This document shows, in pieces, positions 43,196 to 52,688 of a DNA stretch of 64,000 nt. The stretch spans positions 1 to 64,000 of the forward strand of contig JAADVB010000055.1 in assembly GCA_023334545.1 (NCBI GenBank), given 5' to 3'. Position 1 is the stretch's first letter; each line of letters starts with the position of its first letter. Under the pieces are notes generated by a model, which was not told where the DNA came from, searched no databases, and saw only the letters and a list, made by a program, of their open reading frames with translations. This DNA is from Salisapilia sapeloensis. Its lineage: Eukaryota > Oomycota > Peronosporomycetes > Peronosporales > Salisapiliaceae. A program made the translations under genes and the position numbers.

Positions 43196-43729
43196 ATGTC
43201 CCTGTCGCTAGATCAGTCCTCCAGCGCCGAGTTCCTGCGCTTCCTAGCACGGTTCACCGGTGTATCAACGGCGTCTGCTGCCCGTGGACCTGTCCGCATT
43301 CGTGTGGGAAAGAGTACGGACCTATACCAGCCGACAGCAATCGCAAGGGCTCTCGCGAGGCAAGCGGATCGTGAGGATGAGCTCTGCGGTGCTTCTCCGC
43401 TCGAAATTGCCCTTGTCGCGCAATGGCTTGACGTATCCATGCATGCCATTTCAGACAACAACAAAGATTTATTGAAGCAGCTTTCGGAGAAGTTGGAGCA
43501 GCGACTGCAGACTCGGACGTATGTTGCTGCGGAGCGAGTGACCCTCGCCGATGCTGCATTATTCTGGGCGTTGAGAGAAAGCTTGGTGAAGATGAAAGCG
43601 GGCGACAAAAAGAATCTTCCGAACGTCTGCCGCTGGTTTGACCAGGTTCAGCACACGGCTGGAGTGCGAGGCTTTCGCGACATGGAGCTCGTCCAGTTCG
43701 AGCGCAAGCCCTTCGTCATTGCCATGTAA
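43196..43729 (+). CDS. GST-C-fold protein resembling AIMP3/EEF1E1
   Basis: Single exon, 177 residues, the same length class as EEF1E1/AIMP3 (p18) of the multi-aminoacyl-tRNA synthetase complex. Visible similarity lies in the C-terminal GST-like half: EIALVAQWLDV, then LQTRTYVAAERVTLADAALFWALRE and NVCRWFDQVQHTAGVRGF, where the family has YLxGxxxTLADxxLxxxL and NVxRWFxHIQHxPG. A catalytic glutathione site is not evident. It likely acts as a protein-protein adaptor for synthetases. eEF1-gamma or Arc1p-like N-domains are alternatives. Confidence 0.72.
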   Translation: MSLSLDQSSSAEFLRFLARFTGVSTASAARGPVRIRVGKSTDLYQPTAIARALARQADREDELCGASPLEIALVAQWLDVSMHAISDNNKDLLKQLSEKLEQRLQTRTYVAAERVTLADAALFWALRESLVKMKAGDKKNLPNVCRWFDQVQHTAGVRGFRDMELVQFERKPFVIAM

Positions 43730-43862
43730 GCGAAAGGCGGAGGATAATCCATAATTCAAAATCAGTTGATGCCAGATTTGTCGTAAATTTTAGGATCCGT
43801 TTCTTGTCCTTCGTGCTAGTCGCTGAAACGCCTCCATTTGGCATTCTTTCACTCAAAAGAGG

Positions 43863-45119
43863 ATGAAGTCACCAGTGCATACTTCAGACGCGACATCATC
43901 GACATCGTTCCCGTCTCCATCCAAAACGTTGGTCTCGACTGCTCAAAATGTTGCTCGTGATGTATCCATTACGTGGTCGATTCCAAAGCCCGATGGTATC
44001 CTTCCACGTGCCAGAGGAGGCCACTCGACTGTCGTTCTTGGAACTCTGCTCATAGTCTTCGGAGGTCATTACTTTAGCGGTCACGGTATCTTTGAGTATT
44101 TAAACGACATTCAGTGTCTTGATTTGGAAACGTTGACTTGGAGGGAAATCTTGGATCCTACGTCGACAGTCAACGCTAGGCGTATCAAGGATGGGAATTT
44201 AATTGTACCGGCTCCACGCTATCATCACTCAGCTGTGCTTGTGAACGACGAAACCAAGATGGTTATCTTTGGAGGTCGAGGGCGTGATGGTGTGCTTTAT
44301 AACGACGTATACGCGCTCGATCTGACCACTTGGACATGGCAAGAACTTAACGCTTCCGGACCAGTGCCACCACCACGATTCGGTCATGGATGTACCACTT
44401 GCTCTGACGATACAAGCATAGTCCTGTTTGGCGGATGGGATGGTAAACGGAGCATGGGTGACTTGTGGGTCTTTGATACTTTGGCTATGAAATGGGTAAA
44501 GCCGAAGGCTCATGGGAAGGCGCCGACACCGAGACAAAACCATGCCACAGCAGTTGTTCCTGGAACGTCAGACATTGTTGTCGTCGGAGGGTATACAGTC
44601 CAGCCTTCCGCCGATACGCACATTCTACCCGTGTACAACCGCGACGCATTCTTCCTGAATACAAAAACGTTTACATGGACACGCCCTAGGATTGTTGGCG
44701 AGTACCCGACTGCGGCATTCGGTCATAGTCTAAACTTTGATGACGATCTAGCTTTTATGCTCGGGGGATGGTCTGGCACAGAGCGGTCGCCTCTTTTCAT
44801 GGGCGACTCGCAAGTGCATCAGATGGCAAAGATGCTAGCGAGAGAAGAGAAGCTTTCCAATGGCGTCGAGTCCGCCGAGTCTCATCAGCAGACTCTCAAA
44901 GAGCTCCGAAAGGCGTCTGCACATATAAGGATTTTGGACATGAGTGCCAGCACGAGGCAGTGGATTCGACCAACGATGAAAGGTAGATATATCGAAAACC
45001 GGTACGGACACACGTGCAGTATCGTTGGTCCAACCATTTTTATCTTTGGAGGTTGGGACGGCAATCGAGCTCTAAATCAGCTTGTCATAGGCGAGTTCAG
45101 AGTGCACGAAAGGAAATAG
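43863..45119 (+). CDS. Kelch-repeat protein
   Basis: Single exon, 418 residues. Six Kelch blades are recognisable from repeated R-GHS/H, VxFGG, LDLxTxxW elements: RGGHSTVVLGTLLIVFGGHY, YHHSAVLVNDETKMVIFGGR, RFGHGCTTCSDDTSIVLFGGW, RQNHATAVVPGTSDIVVVGGY, AFGHSLNFDDDLAFMLGGW and RYGHTCSIVGPTIFIFGGW. A non-repeat insertion sits between blades five and six. No F-box, BTB or phosphatase domain is present, so partner and role cannot be stated. Converges tail-to-tail with ThrRS, 24 bases apart. Confidence 0.9.
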   Translation: MKSPVHTSDATSSTSFPSPSKTLVSTAQNVARDVSITWSIPKPDGILPRARGGHSTVVLGTLLIVFGGHYFSGHGIFEYLNDIQCLDLETLTWREILDPTSTVNARRIKDGNLIVPAPRYHHSAVLVNDETKMVIFGGRGRDGVLYNDVYALDLTTWTWQELNASGPVPPPRFGHGCTTCSDDTSIVLFGGWDGKRSMGDLWVFDTLAMKWVKPKAHGKAPTPRQNHATAVVPGTSDIVVVGGYTVQPSADTHILPVYNRDAFFLNTKTFTWTRPRIVGEYPTAAFGHSLNFDDDLAFMLGGWSGTERSPLFMGDSQVHQMAKMLAREEKLSNGVESAESHQQTLKELRKASAHIRILDMSASTRQWIRPTMKGRYIENRYGHTCSIVGPTIFIFGGWDGNRALNQLVIGEFRVHERK

Positions 45120-45143
45120 AAACGAGTTGTCATCTAATCGAGT

Positions 45144-47668
45144 CTATTCTAACCTTTCGATTGCTTCCTTCATCTCATTTGCAAACGTATCCAACGACTT
45201 GGTGCCGTGCACCTGATTGTCTCTTGTACGCACATTCACTTCCTTTTGCTCTCGCTCGCGATCACCGACCACCAGTATGTAGTTGTATCCACTGAGCTGA
45301 GCTTCTCGCACCCGCTTGTTCAGCGTCTTGCTACCTGCCTGTACGTCCACATAGACTTCTCCTAGCTTATCTAGAAGCGTCTGCTGTACTTGATGTGCGT
45401 ACTCGGCATGGTTTTCCGAAATGGGCAGGACGGCGACTTGGCGCGGACTCAACCACAGCGGCCACTTGCCTCCAGTGTGCTCGATCAGAATCGCCATCAT
45501 GCGTTCGACGGAGCCCAGGACAGCTCGATGGACGATAATGGGCGTGTGCTCCTGTCCATCTGCTCCGTCATAGGTAAGCCCAAAGTTACGCGGCAGTTGG
45601 AAGTCGAGTTGAATGGTACCGCACTGATGCTTGCGTTGGAGCGCATCTGTGACAGCGACATCGATTTTAGGACCGTAGAAAGCACCGTCTCCAGCGTTTA
45701 GCTTCCACGGCGCACCAAATTCTGTTAGAGCTTGCTTCAGTTGCGTCTCAGCGTCATCCCACGTCTCGACGTCACCCATGAACTGGTCCGGTCGGGTGGA
45801 AAGCCTCAGCTCGAATTCGAAACCAAAGACGCCGTAGACGTGCTGAATAAAGTCTAGACACTGCCGAATTTCCTCCTGCACCTGGTCCGACCGACAGAAG
45901 ATGTGGGCATCATCCTGGTGGAATCGACGGACGCGTGTGAGACCTGTAAGCGCACCAGACGCTTCGTTCCGGTGTAAGGCGGAGAAATCTGCCAGTCGCA
46001 CTGGAAGCTCTCGGTAGCTGTAGCTCTTGCTCTCTTTAAACAAAAGACAGTGACCAGGACAGTTCATGGGTTTGAGGCCGAATCCCTCTGCGTCCGAGTG
46101 GTCGTGGACGACACCTTGAGAGACCATGAACATGTCATCCTGGTAGTTTTGTAGATGACCTGACGTCTCCCACAGTTCCTTTTTAAAGATCAATGGCGTA
46201 ATTACTTCCTCATATCCTCGCTTCTTGTACTGGTTTCGGATGAAAGTGGTCAGTTTATTAAACACACGTGTGCCGTGCGGTAGGAAGAAAGATGATCCAG
46301 GACTGAGCTGATGGAAGAGGAAGAGACCTTGGTTTTTCCCGATGATGCGATGGTCTCGCTTCCGAGCCTCTTCCTGCAGGTGATTGTACTCTTTCAACTC
46401 CGACTTGGACGGGAATGAGATGCCGTAGACACGCTGGAGAAGTTCTTCCCCGTCCTTCCAGTGAGAAGCGCCGCAACGAGTGATGTCAAACGCAGTCAAG
46501 GCACCTGGCAAAAAGATATACTTGTTAGAGACGAGGAAAGAAAAGAGAAGGATAAATTGTCTGTCCAAGTGTAGCTCATCGGTACCATTACCAAGTACGA
46601 GAGATGTTCTTAAGACATATTCATGTAGGGTAGTGGTCACTGGGCATGAGAGCGAGTGGTAGCTGGGTGTAGCTGCTCTCCTGCCCGAAAAGCATGCTCA
46701 TAAGAACAGCACACCTCCCCAATAGTAGATCTCTGCACATGAATTACCTGTATGAGGGACGTGAGGTCCTCTGCACAAGTCAATAAAAGGACCACAACGG
46801 TACAAAGTGACTTCTTCATCTTCCGGAATATTGTCCAGCATCTCTCGCTTGAAGGATGAGTAGGCAAATATTTCTCGAGCAAAGTCCCGTGAGACGAGGA
46901 GTCTCTCAAAAGGCTGCCTAGCCTTGACAATCCGCTTCATCTCCTTTTGAATAGCTGGAAAATCTGTTTCAGATACTGTCCGGCCGTCTTGAAGGAACAT
47001 TTCGTAGAAGAAACCGCCTTCCTCGAGGGCAGGACCATCACATAGCCGAACTTTGTCGCCATAATACGCCTCCAATGCCTATTACATGTCAAACGAAAGA
47101 GTTAATGGCCATTAAAACTCAGGATACAATCAATAAAGCAAGATACCTGTCCGAGAACGTGTGCTGATGAGTGCCAAAATACGTGCTTTCCCTCGTCGCT
47201 CGAGAAGCTGCCATCAAGTAATAAAGTAGCACGTTAGGCATCAAAAGTATTGGTGGCCTCAGTATGAAGCCAATAGTGGCAACGAATCGTAGGAGCTTGT
47301 ACTTACTCGAGCAGCTCAATGTCGGATGATGCTTGGAGTGGCCGATTGAGATCGACAATGTGCCTTCCGTCCACCTTGGCAGCTACTGCTTGGAACTTTG
47401 GAAGACCATTTTCTCGCATACGTGACAGGATGTCAATCGGAGTGCTCTCATTAGCCTCCCCAGTGAAATTAAATGCTTCGGATGCGTTAGGAGCATGGAC
47501 ACGCAACTCAATTGGTCCTGCATTGGTACTCTGAAGCAGTTGCTGCTGCTGCCTTGCAACTTCTTTTTCCCACAAACTGATACGGCTATTCGCAAATGTA
47601 GTTAGACATCGGGAAACGCGTCCTGTTTGGAGCACACGCCTCCGAAGTGCCACTGCAAGCTGCTGCAT
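45144..47668 (-). CDS. TARS: Threonyl-tRNA synthetase
   Basis: Four exons (47668-47307, 47207-47147, 47078-46748, 46504-45144), 704 residues. It charges tRNA-Thr. The N-terminus, MQQLAVALRRRVLQTGRVSR, is Arg-rich and amphipathic, suggesting mitochondrial import. Then come a TGS domain (PIELRVHAPNASEAFNF), the editing domain (VFWHSSAHVLGQALEAYYG with HxxxH) and the class II core (MNCPGHC, RNEASGALTGLTRVRRFHQDD, GAFYGPKIDV). It ends with an anticodon-binding domain. The 243-nt intron at 46747-46505 is the longest seen in the window; reading through it would give a false N-terminal segment. Only one ThrRS is visible here, so dual targeting is possible. Confidence 0.95.
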
Positions 47669-47800
47669 GCCAGATCGGGAATTGTTTGTCAAAGTTGTTG
47701 TCTCCACATATCATTTTCATCAATCATAGGCCTTCTGGAGGAATAATAGCCAATTGGAATCGACACGAGAACGAAAGTACGTACACCAAAACTGGAGCCG
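47669..47800. promoter_or_regulatory. Putative bidirectional promoter, ThrRS / SUMO-like gene
   Basis: 132 bases separate two divergent start codons. No core element could be assigned with confidence. Confidence 0.35.
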
Positions 47801-49483
47801 ATGAGTGAAGCGAATGAGGATAAAGACACAGGTGACTTTGCCATCTACAACCCACTCAAACACATCCGGAAGCGTCCTCAATACGGTAGGCTTCCTAGCA
47901 TTTCAAACTAGATGTGACAGTAGTGTAAATGAACCTAGTGACACCGTACTGATGGCTACATGAACAGTGACACTGTCGTCCTCGTCCTCGTCTTCAGACG
48001 ACGAGTCAGACTTAAATAGTCAGACCCCACCGAAGAGCCGAAGGCAAAGCTGGAAGAGAAGCAAAACAGAGGAGGTGCATGTCGTAGATGATACTACTTC
48101 TAGCGCCACTTCCAACGATCAGAACCCTGGCACAGGTACTTTTGACGGCATGGACGTTGATAGATACGTCGTAACATGTACCACTTGTGTAGTAGTACTG
48201 GATGAAGAAGGAGACTCGGTATTCACAGCTGACAATATCTACACGGAGGAAGAGCGGGAAGAGGAGCGGAGGCGACTGGAAAGGGAGGAGCGTGAAATTC
48301 AGAAAACGCTGTCGCAAGACAAACTCTTGAACCAGACCAAGTCCATCATCGACAAGTACAAGACGACTCAGACGGTAGTGGCAGGTGACGAAAGCTCTGA
48401 TTCGGATGGGTTTGAGGTGGTCGACGCGCCAGCAGAGGAAACTCTAGCAGCACCAAAGGTAGAAAAGGAACCAGTGGTATCAGTAGCTCGTCTCGGAGAA
48501 AGACTCACCATTTCCGTTCGGGCTAATGGAGACGACAGCAAGAAGGACGAGTTGGACATTTACAAGGTACATATTATTAGGGCGCAGGACTGTATGAACG
48601 AAAGCTGACGAGCTTGCGACTGTAGAAGCAAACGTTTGACATGCTGTACCAAAGCTATTGTGAACTGCATGGTCTGCCTCGATCAGCTGTATTGATGAGT
48701 TTTGATGGCGTGCCTCTGAACATGAATAGCACGCCGGAAGACGAAGACATGGAAGCAGGAGACTTGGTGGAAGCCAAGGCCAACTTTTCGCTTGCCAGTA
48801 GTAAGTCGAAGAAGACGTTTGTCCGACTGAAAGTGGTGGTCAAAGGCAGAAGACCAGAGTACTTTAAGATTGACGAGGTATACACTAGTGACGATCTTGT
48901 AGCGTTATCGGAACCAATGGGTTGAGTAGAAACTGCCGATGGAGAAACTACGGGCGGCCTTTTGCAAGAAACACAGCATCGACCGAGTAGACAAGGTGGA
49001 ACTGGAGTTGCTTGGCGATCCGATGGAGATGTCGAGAAGCATTGCGTCCTACAAATTTGAGCCGGAGGACGAGATCAATGTCAAGCTGGCAGACGGCGTC
49101 GAGATCACAGAGAGGCCGAGGACATTAGAGGGGAAAGCGAAGAAGGAAGAGGGAATGGTATCAATCACACTCCGCTTCCCAGATGGCAAAAAAGAGCAGC
49201 ATTATATACGTCGTGTACGTTTACATACGCTTGAAGGTCATTGAGGCACTGATAGATGGTGTGTAGGAGTGGAAGGTGGATGTATTGATGGAAAAGGTGG
49301 CGAATGCAAGAGGCGTGCCGGCATACAAAGTAGAGTTGTCCCTCGACACCGAGTTCCTATCATCCGTCGACAGCTTCGAGGTACATGATCTCGTACGTAC
49401 TACGTCATTACATGTACGTGACTCTGGTGTAGGAGTATGAGCTCGCAGAGGGGGAAGTGCTAAGTGTGAAGATTTTGCCTTGA
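47801..49483 (+). CDS. Protein with three SUMO-like domains (Rad60/NIP45-like)
   Basis: Seven exons (47801-47885, 47968-48135, 48193-48566, 48626-48877, 48930-49214, 49267-49380, 49433-49483), 442 residues. The N-terminal third is Ser/Asp-rich and Glu/Arg coiled, with an SDGFEVVDAP patch like a SUMO-interaction motif. Then three ubiquitin-like modules follow: one around TFDMLYQSYCELHGL with SFDGVPLN and EDMEAGDLVEAK (Rad60-SLD hallmark); one around TFVRLKVVVKG, MEKLRAAFCKKHSI and FEPEDEINVKL; and one around MVSITLRFPDG, VDVLMEKVANARGV and AEGEVLSVKIL. Rad60, Esc2 and NIP45 normally carry two. Likely nuclear, in genome stability through SUMO-pathway contacts. Confidence 0.78.
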
Positions 49484-49541
49484 CCATGTGCACCGCCCAC
49501 TCATCTACACTTTTTCCTTTCTTCCTACCCTCCACTACATT

Positions 49542-50468
49542 TTACACTTGGACAAGACTCGGCTGGTTCGTGGAGCTGATCCAGGCGTTCTGGTCTTGAC
49601 ACTTTTCCTTGAGTCGCGAAAGCAGTCCGATGATACCAAGAGCGAGGAGGTGGGAGATAAGGATACCGCTGTACCAGATAGGAGCCCAGGGCGTATTGAG
49701 CTGCAGAAACGGATACGGCCAGAAGCCTCGGGCGATCGTGCCGTGGAGTATCCACGTGAAGACAGCGTAGGAAGTGGGCCAGGCGATGATGAGTGGGAGG
49801 ACGTCCTTGGAGACTGTGTGGTTGGAGAGCCAAAAGTCGATCTGGAGGAGCAGGATATTACCGCCGTGTTGAATGTAGCTAACCCAATTCAGAATCTTCT
49901 CTTGCGTCTTTGTGTGTTTCGCATACGGGTACAGGATGGTCCATACGACGACGCAGATGAGAATAGAGGCAGCGAGGCTCATGTCCAAGAGGAGAGCCGT
50001 TCGGAAGCCTCGTTTCTTCTCATATAGTGTCCACCTCTCGGAGGATTTTAAAAGTGGTTCAGTCGACTCGACCTTTTGCTTTTGCTGCTTCTTGACTTGG
50101 TAATGCTTGTACGTGTGGATGGTTGCGAGGAAGAAGTAGGCGCCTTGGAGCATAAAGTTCCAGCTAGTGTAAAACGCAAAGCAGAGGCCGTTGGTGCGGT
50201 GAGCGTCGTAGAGCTGGACAAAGCAGTAGAACAAAAAGACAGCGCCACGGTAGCCTACGAGGAACGAAAGGGAACACCAGCTTCTTGGTGTCAAGTACGG
50301 AGCTTCGTGCGATGAGGAAGATGTCTTGAGCGCCAATTCGGATTGGCTCGTCCTCCACCTGTACAAATAGATGGAAAAGGCAAAGACGAGGACCATTTCG
50401 CATCCTACCACCGTAGCTTCCCATGTCCAATGGACTGGTTCGCCTACTTGAACTAGCTCGTCATACAT
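49542..50468 (-). CDS. Seven-TM-like membrane protein, unknown (possibly rolling-stone/AIG1-like)
   Basis: Single exon, 308 residues. About seven hydrophobic helices are seen: VVGCEMVLVFAFSIYLY, LVGYRGAVFLFYCFVQL, SWNFMLQGAYFFLATIH, MSLAASILICVVVWTILY, NILLLQIDFWLS, LIIAWPTSYAVFTWILH and GILISHLLALGIIGLL. Acidic/basic loops lie between helices. The order of a HGGN-like loop and a YPFLQLNTP segment recalls rolling-stone or FAR-17a/AIG1 relatives, but the match is weak. No transporter motif is visible. Confidence 0.65.
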   Translation of the reverse strand: MYDELVQVGEPVHWTWEATVVGCEMVLVFAFSIYLYRWRTSQSELALKTSSSSHEAPYLTPRSWCSLSFLVGYRGAVFLFYCFVQLYDAHRTNGLCFAFYTSWNFMLQGAYFFLATIHTYKHYQVKKQQKQKVESTEPLLKSSERWTLYEKKRGFRTALLLDMSLAASILICVVVWTILYPYAKHTKTQEKILNWVSYIQHGGNILLLQIDFWLSNHTVSKDVLPLIIAWPTSYAVFTWILHGTIARGFWPYPFLQLNTPWAPIWYSGILISHLLALGIIGLLSRLKEKCQDQNAWISSTNQPSLVQV

Positions 50469-50596
50469 CAGAGTAGCGAAATGGAGTGAGAAGAAGGATA
50501 AGCTATTTAGGCCAATCCTGAATCTTCATAGGGTATTTTATCCAATAAATGATAACCGTTGACTTCTAAGCGACATATCTACTGACAGAGGTCGAC
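50469..50596. promoter_or_regulatory. Putative bidirectional promoter, membrane protein / TatD-RtcA
   Basis: 128 bases between divergent ATGs. Extent inferred from gene positions. Confidence 0.35.
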
Positions 50597-52636
50597 ATGA
50601 CGGAGCGCTCGTTGAGATACATCGACATTGGAGTGAACCTGACAAATGGACGCTTTCGTAAAGACCTGTCGCAAGTGATTCGGAGAGCAGAGGAGGCTGG
50701 AGTCGAAGCGATTATCATTACAGGCACTAGTTTGACCGAGAGTCGGAAAGCGCTGGAGCTAGTCGATGCGTATCAAGGAAAAACCACTGTGAAGCTATTC
50801 ACAACCGTCGGTGTGCATCCTCACGACGCAAAAGGATTTAATACTGAATCGACAGTTGCTGAAATGAAAGCCCTGGTCGAAAAGTATCCTGGTGCAGTAG
50901 CTGCCATTGGCGAATGCGGACTGGATTTCAATCGAGATTACTCTCCTCGAGATGCTCAGAAACAAGCTTTTCACTCCCAACTGGAACTGGCATGCGAGCT
51001 ACAGCTTCCTTTATTTGTGCACGAGAGGGAAGCCCACGATGCTCTCCGTTCAGTCTTAGAACCGTTCGTAAAAAGCGGAAGATTGCCTCCTTTGGTGGTG
51101 CACTGTTTTACTGGCACAGCAGCAGAGATGGACAAGTACATCTCAATGGGATTTTACATTGGTATCACAGGATTTGTTTGTATGGACGGAAGGGGTCATG
51201 CACTACGTACTATGGTCTCGCGACTGCCGGTAGAAAAACTCATGGTCGAAACCGATGCTCCGTTCATGTGCCCATACCCAAGTCATGGCGGTCGTAAGCC
51301 TAGGTGTGAGCCAAAGGATGTCGTATCGGTTGTGTCAACACTGGCTGAATGCATGGGAACGACAGTAGAGCAGCTAAGTCGAATCACAACGCAGAACGCA
51401 AATCGTTTCTTCCGTCTACAAGATAAACGAAAGGAAGCAGCTAGCAAGACTGCCAGTAAAAAGTCAAGAGAGCAAAAGATGCAAGTTGAAGAGGCTATGA
51501 AAGTGAATGGCGGGAGTGGAGAAGGTGGAGGACAAGTGCTCCGGATTTCGACAGCAGTGGCAGCCGTGACAGGGCAGAATATACACATTGAACAAATTCG
51601 AAGCAACCGACCTACGCCTGGACTTCGCAATCAGCACATCCAGACACTAAAACTTGTGGACGCTTTGACAGGTAGTGGGCACCTTCGAGGCAATACTCTC
51701 GGGTCCAGCGAAGTGGCATTCGAAGGCAAGTACGCTGTCTGCGAGCAAAAGACGGTGCGAGCAACGTCTGCTACGAATGGAAGTGTCTCGCTTATGCTTC
51801 AAGGTGCTTTGCCCATTGCTTTTCTGTCGACTGGAAAGGAGCCGACAAAGCTCCGACTTCAGGGAGGAACGCACGTGGGTTTTAGTCCTCCAATCGACTT
51901 TATGCAGCACCCTTTTATGACCTTACTCGATCGGTTGGGGTGCAAGGCAGATATACAAGTGAATAAGAGAGGCTTCTTTAGAGGACGCACGGGTGACGTG
52001 CAGGTAAATGTTGAGCCAGCACCAAAAGGTTTTAATGTTGTTGACATCAGCACGTCATCACGCGATGTTGTCCGAGTCTTCACAAAGGTCACTGTCCATG
52101 GTCCGACAGCGAATGATACTTTTGCTACGCATATGACAGAAGTGCTAGAGAAGGTTTATCGAAAGCAGCTCCAGGTGAATAGTCAAATGGAATGGGAGAC
52201 GGTCGTGGATAAAGTATCCCAAAGCTCGAAGCGAGGCAAGCAGCAAGATAAGGGTGGTCGTCAAAACGATCGAAATGAAGTTTCCGTCATGACCATGGTG
52301 GAGACACAGACTGGAGGAATTCTGTCCGCGGATGAAACTAGTAAGAAGTCTCCGTCATCGATAGCGTCCATTCTTTCCCAAAAACTTCATGCCCTGCTGC
52401 AATCTGGAGCTTGTGTAGATGAACATCTCGCAGACAATGCAGTAATCTACATGGCGTTAGCGAATGGCAATTCTAAGCTAAAGGTACCAGGCAATAAGCA
52501 TCGTCGATCGAAGCACCTGGAGACTGCAATTACGGTACTAAAACAGCTAACAAATGCGAACATCCAGTTGACAGAAGAGGCGAGTGGAGAAGCTGCACTG
52601 TTAGAAGTACAGGGTATCGGCCTTGGTGCCAAGTAA
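50597..52636 (+). CDS. TatD nuclease - RNA 3'-phosphate cyclase (RtcA) fusion
   Basis: One exon, 679 residues, no internal stop. Residues 1-280 are a TatD metal-dependent nuclease: DIGVNLT, ITGTSLTES, TVGVHPHD, IGECGLDFNRDYSP, HCFTGT, YIGITGFVCMDGRG, VETDAPF. This wording is that of bacterial TatD more than of animal TATDN1. After a basic linker (KRKEAASKTASKKSREQK) comes RtcA: GGSGEGGGQVLRIS, RPTPGLRNQH, LQGGTHVGFSPPIDF, then HLADNAVIYMALANG and KHLETAITV with the His expected to be adenylated, ending LLEVQGIGLG. A polar insertion (about residues 550-590) interrupts the cyclase. RtcA converts RNA 3'-phosphate to 2',3'-cyclic phosphate; TatD trims 3' ends. Both active sites look largely intact. 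Confidence 0.93.
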   Translation: MTERSLRYIDIGVNLTNGRFRKDLSQVIRRAEEAGVEAIIITGTSLTESRKALELVDAYQGKTTVKLFTTVGVHPHDAKGFNTESTVAEMKALVEKYPGAVAAIGECGLDFNRDYSPRDAQKQAFHSQLELACELQLPLFVHEREAHDALRSVLEPFVKSGRLPPLVVHCFTGTAAEMDKYISMGFYIGITGFVCMDGRGHALRTMVSRLPVEKLMVETDAPFMCPYPSHGGRKPRCEPKDVVSVVSTLAECMGTTVEQLSRITTQNANRFFRLQDKRKEAASKTASKKSREQKMQVEEAMKVNGGSGEGGGQVLRISTAVAAVTGQNIHIEQIRSNRPTPGLRNQHIQTLKLVDALTGSGHLRGNTLGSSEVAFEGKYAVCEQKTVRATSATNGSVSLMLQGALPIAFLSTGKEPTKLRLQGGTHVGFSPPIDFMQHPFMTLLDRLGCKADIQVNKRGFFRGRTGDVQVNVEPAPKGFNVVDISTSSRDVVRVFTKVTVHGPTANDTFATHMTEVLEKVYRKQLQVNSQMEWETVVDKVSQSSKRGKQQDKGGRQNDRNEVSVMTMVETQTGGILSADETSKKSPSSIASILSQKLHALLQSGACVDEHLADNAVIYMALANGNSKLKVPGNKHRRSKHLETAITVLKQLTNANIQLTEEASGEAALLEVQGIGLGAK

Positions 52637-52688
52637 GGATGCACTTGAAACCAAGATTTAACTGGTTGGAAATACTTTCACTATTACT

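Noticed and set aside
46505-46640. N-terminal segment read ahead of the ThrRS catalytic exon
   Set aside because: It is intron read-through: splicing 46748 to 46504 gives the conserved PHTG-ALTAFDI junction.
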